Shown: positions 1-5,889, counted from the stretch's first letter. The stretch: 6,690 nucleotides of DNA from Desulfuromonadaceae bacterium UBA2294 (GCA_002345625.1 DDWE01000092.1:1-6690), one strand, 5' to 3'. The notes: generated from the sequence alone by a model not told the origin. Numbers and translations are program-made.

Positions 1-423
1 GACGCGAAAAAAATCGAGGGTATTGAACGAGGACCCGGCGCCGAGATCGAGCAGGACGATTTCGGCCGGCAGGCGGGTGATCTCGCGTAGCAGGCGGATT
101 TTCTGGCCGTGGTGAATATTGGCCAGAAACGGGCGGACGCCGTCACCGGGGATAAAATAGAGATCGTCGTCCAACGGCACGGCATAATCGGCGAGGTGGG
201 AACCTTTGGTCTCGATGTAGTCGCCGATGCCGGGGTTGTCATTGGCGATGCCGAAATAGGCATGGAGGTTGGAGCCGCCGAGATCGAGATCGACGGCGAT
301 GGTGCGTCGGCCGCTGGTGGCCAGAGCGCGGGCGAGACCGGCGGTGACCATGCTCTTGCCGACACCCCCCTTACCACTGGCGATGGGGATGATGAGCGGG
401 GTGAATTGCTGCTCTTGCGTCAT
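1..423 (-). CDS. MinD/ParA-family P-loop ATPase (N-terminal part, cut by window edge)
   Basis: This is the first 141 residues of a deviant-Walker-A ATPase of the MinD/ParA/FlhG group; the C-terminus lies beyond position 1. Visible motifs are the deviant Walker A SGKGGVGKS at residues 16-24 (signature Lys18, P-loop Lys23), the Walker A' segment DLDLGGSN at 45-52 and a Walker B-like strand EIVLLDLGAG at 121-130. These proteins dimerise around ATP and usually position cellular machinery (division site, flagella, plasmids, chemoreceptors). The continuation SSFNTLDFF after Walker B resembles a deltaproteobacterial MinD-like subgroup of unknown cargo (from memory). The ATG at 423 is favoured by GGGAGG at 434-429, 5 nt upstream. 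It is transcribed away from the phosphodiesterase gene. The particular role (MinD, FlhG or other) cannot be settled without the C-terminus and the gene downstream. Confidence 0.9.
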   Translation of the reverse strand, partial: MTQEQQFTPLIIPIASGKGGVGKSMVTAGLARALATSGRRTIAVDLDLGGSNLHAYFGIANDNPGIGDYIETKGSHLADYAVPLDDDLYFIPGDGVRPFLANIHHGQKIRLLREITRLPAEIVLLDLGAGSSFNTLDFFRV

Positions 424-451
424 ACGCGCCTCCCGATACAAAACTTTGGGC

Positions 452-480
452 ATTCTAACGACTGGCGGCAGGATGCGCAA
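452..480 (-). promoter_or_regulatory. Predicted sigma-70 promoter of the MinD-like gene
   Basis: On the minus strand, TTGCGC (480-475) and TAGAAT (457-452) are separated by exactly 17 bp. The -10 matches the consensus at 5 of 6 positions and the -35 at its first three. Initiation near 446 would give a leader of about 20 nt containing the Shine-Dalgarno. Prediction by eye only. Confidence 0.45.
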
Positions 481-502
481 GGCTTCAAAAAAGACGTGTG
501 AC

Positions 503-590
503 CACGAAGGGGACGAAGAACACGAAGTAGGGCTGTTTCCTGAGTCAGACCAGTCTGCAAAATAATATTCAGATAGTCTTTGTGTTTTTC
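503..590. repeat. Short-period CACGAAG repeat with a distal inverted partner
   Basis: Three 9-nt units stand in a row at 503-529: CACGAAGGG, GACGAAGAA and CACGAAGTA. About 50 nt downstream, CTTTGTGTTTTTC (578-590) is complementary to GAAGAACACGAAG (515-527) at 11 of 13 positions. Both exceptions become G-U pairs in plus-strand RNA, so a continuous 13-bp stem is possible. There is no coding signal. It resembles dispersed intergenic repeats I remember from environmental bacterial genomes, but copy number cannot be tested here. Confidence 0.6.
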
Positions 591-669
591 AACTAGCAGC
601 ACGAGGGGTCGTGACAGGCTCCGTTCTAATTCTCGTTAATCAAGGCATTCCGCACTCTTGTAACGCCTG

Positions 670-690
670 AGCACAAAACTGTGCTATATT
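670..690 (+). promoter_or_regulatory. Extended -10 element overlapped by a 6-bp dyad, upstream of the phosphodiesterase gene
   Basis: TGCTATATT at 682-690 is an extended -10 (TG-n-TATATT, 5 of 6 to consensus); I see no good -35 at the usual distance. The perfect dyad AGCACA (670-675) / TGTGCT (680-685), with spacer AAAC, overlaps its upstream edge, where a repressor could block polymerase. The expected start of transcription near 696-698 falls right at the ATG at 699. Speculative. Confidence 0.35.
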
Positions 691-698
691 TTTTGGCA

Positions 699-2441
699 AT
701 GATGACCACGAGCCGAAGGCGAACGCCACGTCTGGCCTGGCTGTTTCGCCCCTATTATCACCTCAAATACTGGTTCTTCCGCGCGGAACGCCGCGAACGG
801 ATGCGGGGTGGGTTGCGCTCCGGGTTTGTCGGCGTACAAATTGACGGTCTCTCCCACGCATACTTCCAATTGGCGCTGGAACGCGGCTATCTGCCGAACA
901 TCGCCCGCCATCTGCGCCGCGGACACATCGTCCGTGACTACCTCTCCGGCCTGCCGAGCACCACCCCCGCCGCCCAGGCCGCGATCTTTTACGGCATCGA
1001 AACCGGCATCCCCGCCTTTCGCTGGTTTGAAAAGGCGACCGGACGCCTGATCAGCTGCAACGATCTCGACAACGTTCAGTATTTTCGCGAAAAGGTCGTC
1101 GGCGATCAATCCGGCGTGCTGGACGACGGCTCCTCCTACTGCAACCTGCTCGATGGCGGCGCCAAGCGCAGTGTCTTTACCGTCTCGTCGCCGCATCCAC
1201 AGACCTTGTTCGGCCGTTTCGGCGGCTTGCGTCTGCTGGTGCTGCTCTGCCTGCATCCGCTGCGGGTGTTGCGGATGAATCTGGCGGTCATGGCCGAATA
1301 CGTTGCCGAGTACTTCGATCAGCGTCGCGCCCGGACCAAAAAACGCCGGCCGGTGAAGACCGGTCTCTTTCCGCTGATCCGCATTATCTGCAATGTCATT
1401 TTACGCGAGCTGCAGACCTTCGGCGTCATCGCCGACATCTACAGTGGCGTGCCGCGCATCTACACCACCTACAGCGGCTACGACGAGCTGGCACACCAGT
1501 ACGGACCGGCCTCGCGCACCGCACTGATCAACCTGCGCTACACCGACAAACGCATCGGCGAGATCATGCGCATGCTGCGCTTCTGCCCCGGTGCCGATTA
1601 CCAGCTGATTCTGCTCTCCGACCACGGCCAGACCCCCGGTTACCCCTTCGAGGCACGCTTCGGCGCCACCCTCGGCGATGCCATCAGTGGTTTTTTACAG
1701 GAAAACAAGGAAGCCGTCGTCTCCGCCGGCCCTCTCGATTTCGCCCGGGCCAAATTCAGCTACCTGCATGAAGAGATCGAAGCGCGCCCCGACAGCTGGC
1801 GACGGCGTCTATATCACCGGGTCAAAAACACACTGCAACAACGCATCACCGCCCTGGTACCGGAGACCCTCAAAGTCGATGCCATCGGCGGCGTTGTCGT
1901 CACTTATTCAAGTTCTCTGGCTCACCTCTACATCACCGGCGACGAGAAACGGCTGACCCTGGCGCAGATCAAGCGCCAGCAGCCGCTGCTGCTGCGCTTT
2001 CTGTCACACCACAAAGGGATCGGTTTTCTCATGGCGCGCGGGTCGGGGGCACGGGTCTGGTTTGTCCATCGGGGCGGGGAGTTGTGCAGTGACGGCAAGG
2101 AACTGCCGGTGCCGGAACAGATCGCCTTTTTACAGCCCTACGGTGATGTGACGAAGATTTTTGACCAGTTGTGCGAGTTTGCGCGTGACAGCAGCTGCGG
2201 CGACCTGATCATCTTCGGCGCCCTGGACGACGGGCTGATCACCTGTTTCGACGATCAGATCGGCGGCCACGGTTCGGTCGGCGGCGAGCAATCGCACCCG
2301 TTTCTGATTTTGCCAACCGACCACCCGCTGGCGCAGCGCAGCAACCTGGCCGGCCACGCCTTCCTTTATCACGAGGTGTTTTTGCCCCGGTTTCAGGCCG
2401 GGGAGAAGTCAGTTAAGGATTCTGACAAGCGAACCCTATAA
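699..2441 (+). CDS. Alkaline-phosphatase-superfamily phosphodiesterase (type I phosphodiesterase/nucleotide pyrophosphatase-like)
   Basis: A 580-residue metal-dependent phosphodiesterase or phosphatase; substrate unknown. With M1 at 699, the full two-metal set is visible: Asp49 in VQIDGLSHAY, nucleophile Thr88 or Thr89 in GLPSTTPAAQ, Asp262 and His266 in YSGYDELAH, Asp308-His309 in LLSDHGQTPG, and His524 in GGHGSVGG. This order matches PF01663-type enzymes, so it is probably catalytic. The spacing of the IDG, PSTTP and FRWFE blocks recalls actinobacterial phosphodiesterases fused to holin-like membrane domains; no such domain is attached here. There is no signal peptide. Two hydrophobic stretches with interspersed arginines (about 177-192 and 223-247) may touch the membrane. 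No candidate start (GTG 681, ATG 699, ATG 702, ATG 801) has a Shine-Dalgarno; 699 is chosen because the -10 element overlaps 681. It is a single-gene unit, convergent with the methyltransferase gene. Confidence 0.88.
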   Translation: MMTTSRRRTPRLAWLFRPYYHLKYWFFRAERRERMRGGLRSGFVGVQIDGLSHAYFQLALERGYLPNIARHLRRGHIVRDYLSGLPSTTPAAQAAIFYGIETGIPAFRWFEKATGRLISCNDLDNVQYFREKVVGDQSGVLDDGSSYCNLLDGGAKRSVFTVSSPHPQTLFGRFGGLRLLVLLCLHPLRVLRMNLAVMAEYVAEYFDQRRARTKKRRPVKTGLFPLIRIICNVILRELQTFGVIADIYSGVPRIYTTYSGYDELAHQYGPASRTALINLRYTDKRIGEIMRMLRFCPGADYQLILLSDHGQTPGYPFEARFGATLGDAISGFLQENKEAVVSAGPLDFARAKFSYLHEEIEARPDSWRRRLYHRVKNTLQQRITALVPETLKVDAIGGVVVTYSSSLAHLYITGDEKRLTLAQIKRQQPLLLRFLSHHKGIGFLMARGSGARVWFVHRGGELCSDGKELPVPEQIAFLQPYGDVTKIFDQLCEFARDSSCGDLIIFGALDDGLITCFDDQIGGHGSVGGEQSHPFLILPTDHPLAQRSNLAGHAFLYHEVFLPRFQAGEKSVKDSDKRTL

Positions 2442-2451
2442 AGGCTTTGAA

Positions 2452-2548
2452 TTGGACGCAGATCAAATCTGATTTACGCAGATCAGGCAAAACCGAAATC
2501 TTGTTGTTTTGGTTTTAATCTGTGTTATCAGATTTGATCTGCGTCCAA
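2452..2548. repeat. 97-nt inverted repeat with perfect 22-bp arms built from CGCAGAT units
   Basis: The arm at 2452-2473 is the exact reverse complement of 2527-2548. Inside the arms the pairing continues imperfectly. ACGCAGATCA occurs directly at 2456-2465 and 2476-2485, its complement TGATCTGCGT at 2535-2544, and a degraded complement TAATCTGTGT at 2516-2525 (8 of 10). The element fills most of the 163-bp gap between convergent genes. It could fold into a long cruciform or hairpin. It lacks a T-tract on either side, so it is not a classical terminator, although a stem this stable could still slow polymerase or protect 3' ends. It looks like a dispersed intergenic element. Confidence 0.85.
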
Positions 2549-2604
2549 AATGGATTCTGGCTTTTCCCTTGAATACACCGTCCCCCGCCGCTGCGCGCTG
2601 AGCT

Positions 2605-3807
2605 TCAGCCCTTAACCGCCAACACATACTTCAGATAGCGACCTTCGGGAAAGGTGACCGGATAGGTGAAGTCGGCTGCCTGGCCGTGGATGCCAATGAC
2701 CTTGAGGTCGCAATTGGCTTGCAGGGCGCCGCGCCGCAGTTCTTTTAGATAGTCAGCCAGCTCGGTCTTCTGGTGATTGGATGAGGCGATGAGCAACCCG
2801 CCGGGGGCAAGAATGGCACATGCGGCACTGGCCAGATCGGCGGTACCGCCGCGGGTAGCAAAGGTGCTTTTACGGGTGCTGGAGAAACTCGGCGGATCGA
2901 ACAGGACGACATCGAAGCGGCGCTTTTCGCGGACGAAACGCTCCAGGGCCTTGAAGCAGTCATCAACGACAAACTCATGCCGCTTCGGGTTGAGGCGGTT
3001 GAGCTCAAAGTTGGCTTGCGCCCGGCCAAGATAGGCACCGGAGGTATCGACACTGATCACCTTCTGCGCCCCGGCCGCGGCTGCGGCGACGGAGAAGGCG
3101 CCGGTATAGGCAAAGAGATTGAGCACGGTCTTCCCCTTGACCCGACCCATCAGATCGCGACGATTCTCCCTCTGGTCGGGAAACAGGCCGGTATTAAGGC
3201 CATCGGCGAGATCAACCCCATAGCGCAGCCCGTTCTCCTCCACCACCAGATCAGACGGCGCTGCGGCACCGGACAACAGGCGACTGTAGCGGGTCGAGGC
3301 CCCTTTGGCCGACAGCTCGCGGGTCTCCTGCGGGCGGAATTTCTCATAAATCCCAAGCGGTGCCATCAACTCCTTCAGGACATCGGCAACCGACTGCAGA
3401 TACGGCTTCCACGCCGCACTGTAGCTTTGCAGCATCAGGTAGTCGCCGTAGAGATCGACGGTCAGGCCGGACAGTCCATCCCCTTCGCCATTGACCAGAC
3501 GGTAAGCGTTGGTCCCGGCCAGGTCGAGATGGTTCCGGCGCAGATCGCGGGCGGCAGTGAGCCGTTCCAGAAGCCAGACGCGATTGACTGCCATTTTTTT
3601 TCGATCAAGAACCCGGGCGACAATCCGCTCCCCCGGCGCATAGAGTGCACTACCAAGAAAACGCCCCCCCTTCTCGGTCAAAGCGATGACCTCCCCGGGT
3701 GCCCCTTTCGGCCAGGCGGCGGTAAATTTATCGGCAATAATCCACGGGTGGCCTAAATCGAGCATACGCACGCTCTCCGGCCCGACCACAAACATCCGCT
3801 GTGCCAC
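2605..3807 (-). CDS. RlmI-like class I SAM-dependent RNA methyltransferase (PUA plus Rossmann domain)
   Basis: A 400-residue protein, about the length of E. coli RlmI, which makes m5C1962 in 23S rRNA. Residues 5-68 look like the RlmI-type PUA RNA-binding domain (GHPWI at 19-23). A linker domain with RLVNGEGDGLSGLTVDLYGDY at 103-123 follows, then GLFPDQREN (207-215), SAM motif I VLNLFAYTGAFS (228-239), an acidic strand end at Asp254, motif IV DPPSF (304-308) and the C-terminal FPEGRYLK (386-393). Where RlmI has Ser-Cys-Ser after the GG turn, this protein reads ASSNHQ (341-346). The cysteine nucleophile expected for m5C chemistry is therefore absent, and SNH recalls RlmK-type enzymes. A ribosomal RNA target is plausible; the exact modification is open, so no symbol is given. 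The GTG start at 3807 is set by AGGAG 6 nt upstream; the next in-frame ATG is at 3795. I found no clear promoter. Confidence 0.88.
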   Translation of the reverse strand: MAQRMFVVGPESVRMLDLGHPWIIADKFTAAWPKGAPGEVIALTEKGGRFLGSALYAPGERIVARVLDRKKMAVNRVWLLERLTAARDLRRNHLDLAGTNAYRLVNGEGDGLSGLTVDLYGDYLMLQSYSAAWKPYLQSVADVLKELMAPLGIYEKFRPQETRELSAKGASTRYSRLLSGAAAPSDLVVEENGLRYGVDLADGLNTGLFPDQRENRRDLMGRVKGKTVLNLFAYTGAFSVAAAAAGAQKVISVDTSGAYLGRAQANFELNRLNPKRHEFVVDDCFKALERFVREKRRFDVVLFDPPSFSSTRKSTFATRGGTADLASAACAILAPGGLLIASSNHQKTELADYLKELRRGALQANCDLKVIGIHGQAADFTYPVTFPEGRYLKYVLAVKG

Positions 3808-3813
3808 AATAAA

Positions 3814-3818
3814 CTCCT
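3814..3818 (-). promoter_or_regulatory. Shine-Dalgarno AGGAG that fixes a GTG start
   Basis: On the minus strand, AGGAG lies 6 nt before GTG 3807-3805 and 18 nt before the nearest in-frame ATG (3795). The spacing supports GTG as the real start of the methyltransferase. Confidence 0.7.
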
Positions 3819-3826
3819 GTAAAAAA

Positions 3827-3863
3827 AGGTTTCAGGCTCAAGGTTTCAGGGTTCAGGTTCAAA
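3827..3863. repeat. GTTTCAGG-type short-period repeat
   Basis: AGGTTTCAGG occurs at 3827-3836 and again at 3841-3850 (period 14). Truncated copies GTTCAGG (3851-3857) and GTTCAAAG (3857-3864) follow. The tract lies just upstream of the methyltransferase Shine-Dalgarno, in the 203-bp divergent gap, and would be transcribed as its 5' leader if the promoter is further upstream. I see no inverted partner nearby. Confidence 0.55.
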
Positions 3864-3946
3864 GCAGCTGGTAGCTCGAAGCCAACGCAGCTGACGGCAG
3901 CAGTCTACCCGAGTTCGTCTGACAACAAAAGACTCAAGCGCAGTTC

Positions 3947-3975
3947 TTGGTTGAGGCGTCGGGCTGTGCTAATCT
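3947..3975 (+). promoter_or_regulatory. Predicted promoter of the 222-residue hypothetical gene
   Basis: TTGGTT (3947-3952) and TAATCT (3970-3975) are 17 bp apart, and TG at 3967-3968 makes an extended -10. Transcription would begin near 3982, leaving a leader of about 29 nt. It also argues against the longer in-frame start at 3951 (TTG), which would lie inside the promoter. Confidence 0.4.
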
Positions 3976-3993
3976 GCTGCGCGAGATTTAACC

Positions 3994-4000
3994 GGGAGGA
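3994..4000 (+). promoter_or_regulatory. Shine-Dalgarno GGGAGGA deciding the start at 4011
   Basis: A strong purine block lies 10 nt before ATG 4011, slightly longer than ideal spacing. The upstream TTG at 3951 has no such site. Confidence 0.6.
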
Positions 4001-4010
4001 CAGCGAGAAC

Positions 4011-4679
4011 ATGGAGAGCAACAAACAAAGCCGTGGTGAGAAGTATATCGTTCAGCTGATGCAGGAGTTGCAACCGGAGAGCGAGCGCTACCGGGTGCTG
4101 GCAACCGCCAAGCAGTTCAAGGCGTCGTGGGCGGAGCTCGGCGAACGCCTGGTCAACGTCAGCCAGCGTAGTCTGTTTCGTGACTGGGGGTACGAATCGT
4201 TTGACGATTACTGCAGCCGGGAGATCCGCATCCGCAAGGCAACGGCAGAGAAGTTGACGCTGGCCTACCGTTTTCTCGAACGCGAGGAACCGGGGCTGTT
4301 GACCCGTAACGAGGGGCTGCAACCGCTACCGGATTACCGTAGCATCGATTTGTTGCGCCGCGCCCGCGAAGAAGAGGGGTTTGCGCCGGAGCAGTATCAG
4401 GAGCTGCGTGAGGCGGTAATCGAAAACGAGCGGAGCCACCCGCTGGTGCGCCGACAGTTCGCCGAAGTGACCCGGCAGCGCGAGGAAGCGGTGACCACCC
4501 GGCGGCGTCAGGTACAGACCGCCCACGCCGCGGCACGGCGTCTTGAATCAGCCCTGTTGCCGCTGGATGAGCTGGCGAGCCGCTACCTGTCGCTGGTGGA
4601 AGCGCTGCTCGGCGAACTGGCCGAACAGGAGCTGCACCTTGATGCCGCCGAGAGCGACAGCGCGAATCAAAACGGCTGA
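4011..4679 (+). CDS. Uncharacterised protein with possible HTH-like segment and charged helical C-terminus
   Basis: A 222-residue soluble, highly charged protein that I cannot assign to a named family. Residues 36-92 are helical in appearance. Within them, GYESFDDYCSREIRIRK (60-76) followed by TAEKLTLAYRFLE (78-90) resembles the 'F-x-x-Y-x-x-x-E-x-x-I-x-x-x-T-A' pattern of helix-turn-helix segments in some phage and plasmid proteins; this is a loose resemblance. LPDYRSIDLLRRARE (106-120) forms another helix. From about 145 to 215 the sequence is rich in Arg, Glu, Gln, Ala and Leu without proline except Pro184, compatible with a coiled coil. There is no signal peptide or membrane segment. I believe similar proteins exist in Geobacter relatives, from memory. 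It is the only gene on its transcript and overlaps the permease gene by 13 bp at the stop codons. DNA or RNA binding is a guess. Confidence 0.82.
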   Translation: MESNKQSRGEKYIVQLMQELQPESERYRVLATAKQFKASWAELGERLVNVSQRSLFRDWGYESFDDYCSREIRIRKATAEKLTLAYRFLEREEPGLLTRNEGLQPLPDYRSIDLLRRAREEEGFAPEQYQELREAVIENERSHPLVRRQFAEVTRQREEAVTTRRRQVQTAHAAARRLESALLPLDELASRYLSLVEALLGELAEQELHLDAAESDSANQNG

Positions 4680-5656
4680 AGCAGCGAGAAGAACGCGGCG
4701 AGGCTCAGGGTGCCGACAATGCACAAGCTTAAGTAAAGCACCAGCACCCGGCGCCGGAACATGGTGTAAAAAATCCCCATGACCGGCAGGGCCGTAACCG
4801 GACCACCGATGAGCATGGCGATGCCGGGTCCGATGGCCAGAGGAATGACCTGTCCCGGGTCGGGAAGAAAGAACCCGTAGAGCATGGACGCGGCGGTCAC
4901 CTGCGGCAGGTGCAGCGGGACGGTCGCAAACATCAGGCCGACAGTGGCCAGCATCCCCTCATTGGAGAGCAGGTCCATTAACCAGGTCGGGTCGATCAGT
5001 GACGAGGCGATCACTTCGATCACCAGACCGATCAAGGCAAAGCGGCCGATCTTCAGCGTCCCCTCCCAGAATCGGGCAAGAAAAACCAGAAATTTGTTAT
5101 GGGTACAGCGATCGACCCGGTGCGACAACTGCTGGCCACAATCGCAACGCAGTTCGTCAACCGGATACTCCGGGTCGTGAAAGTCGCCTTTCGGCAGTTC
5201 CTGCCGGAACAACTCCTCCTCATTGAAACCGTATGGTCGCAGCAGATGGGTTACAATCCCGGCGAAGAGGCCGAGCAGCACAGCGCAGACCAGGACCAGA
5301 TTGGCCCAGTGCGAACCGAGTTGACCTGAAAGCAGGGTGTAGGCGGCAGGACTCATGAGCGGTGAGGTCACCAGGAGTGCCATCGCCGGCGCCAACGGCA
5401 ATCCGGCCAGCAGCAGGGAGATGACCAGCGGCAGGGTGGCACAGGCACACATGGGGCTGGCAACGCCGAGAATAGTCGCCAGACCGATAGCGTAGATACC
5501 GAAATGGGTCAGCGCCTTGCGAATCTTCACATGCCACTTGAAGGTGCGGATGATCGCTTCCAACAAAACACCGAACGCCAGGTAGGGAATGATGTAAACA
5601 AATTCGACCCACATCTTTTGCCCCAGATCGAGCAATACGGCAGTAAAATCGTTCAT
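4667..5656 (-). CDS. UPF0718/ArsP-type inner-membrane permease
   Basis: A 329-residue polytopic membrane protein with about eight hydrophobic segments: roughly 17-36, 54-66, 76-97, 117-138, 203-222, 236-262, 270-298 and 303-323. The first half contains SPMCACATLPL (67-77), the counterpart of the cysteine motif of PF03773-type permeases, followed by AMALLVTSPLMSP (91-103). The second half carries VPLHLPQVTAAS (246-257) in the equivalent place. Some members (ArsP) export trivalent organoarsenicals; others have unknown substrates, so the cargo stays open. The hydrophilic loop at 145-190 holds Cys171, Cys173 and Cys184 plus His160, His179 and His186, possibly a metal or thiol site. ATG 5656 is chosen because the frame upstream to 5851 lacks family features; GGAG lies 11 nt before it, a weak site. 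No ArsR-like regulator or thioredoxin gene is adjacent. Confidence 0.87.
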   Translation of the reverse strand: MNDFTAVLLDLGQKMWVEFVYIIPYLAFGVLLEAIIRTFKWHVKIRKALTHFGIYAIGLATILGVASPMCACATLPLVISLLLAGLPLAPAMALLVTSPLMSPAAYTLLSGQLGSHWANLVLVCAVLLGLFAGIVTHLLRPYGFNEEELFRQELPKGDFHDPEYPVDELRCDCGQQLSHRVDRCTHNKFLVFLARFWEGTLKIGRFALIGLVIEVIASSLIDPTWLMDLLSNEGMLATVGLMFATVPLHLPQVTAASMLYGFFLPDPGQVIPLAIGPGIAMLIGGPVTALPVMGIFYTMFRRRVLVLYLSLCIVGTLSLAAFFSLLQPF

Positions 5657-5793
5657 CAGCAGCACATCTCCAAAATCGTCAGATATTCGTCTTTCAATCC
5701 ACCAACACAGGCAAGTTACCGGCAACCGGAAGCAGCAATACGGACCTGCAAAGCCTGCCATCAGCATAAGAAACAAACAACCCGGAATCTTCA

Positions 5794-5816
5794 GCAAAAG
5801 TTGTTCCATCTTTTGC
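5794..5816. repeat. Small stem-loop upstream of the permease
   Basis: GCAAAAG (5794-5800) and CTTTTGC (5810-5816) are perfect complements around a 9-nt loop. A third GCAAAA stands at 5829-5834. It lies about 140 bp upstream of the permease start and about 70 bp upstream of the methyltransferase -10. It could be an operator or chance; I see nothing else notable in 5657-5880. Confidence 0.3.
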
Positions 5817-5880
5817 CAGCAACAAAGAGCAAAACTGATACCGCGACACAATTTTCAGTGCAAGCTTTTTCCACCACAGA

Positions 5881-5889
5881 TGTTATAAT
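5881..5889 (+). promoter_or_regulatory. Perfect extended -10 promoter of the YcgJ-like methyltransferase gene
   Basis: TGTTATAAT is an exact extended -10 (TG-n-TATAAT). No -35 is evident at 17 bp (CAAGCT at 5861-5866), which extended -10 promoters tolerate. Initiation near 5896 would leave a leader of about 23 nt carrying the Shine-Dalgarno. Confidence 0.6.

Noticed and set aside
503..529. Short direct repeats as a CRISPR array
   Set aside because: Units are only 9 nt with no unique spacers and no cas genes nearby.
420..602. Small minus-strand frame of 60 codons in the first gap
   Set aside because: It reads through the CACGAAG repeat and ends at the start of the MinD-like gene, with no coding signature.
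684..1256. Minus-strand open frame (190 codons) inside the phosphodiesterase gene
   Set aside because: Low-complexity Ala/Gly/Val-rich mirror translation of a GC-rich real gene.
2452..2548. Inverted repeat as an intrinsic terminator
   Set aside because: The loop is over 50 nt and no T-tract follows either arm, so classical termination is not supported.
2977..3756. Long plus-strand open frame (259 codons) opposite the RlmI-like gene
   Set aside because: It is a mirror of a recognisable methyltransferase on the other strand, shows no family motif and has no ribosome site.
5657..5851. Upstream extension of the permease by 65 residues
   Set aside because: Cys- and Trp-rich sequence unlike the family, no ribosome site at 5851 or 5809, and the family usually begins near the first membrane helix.
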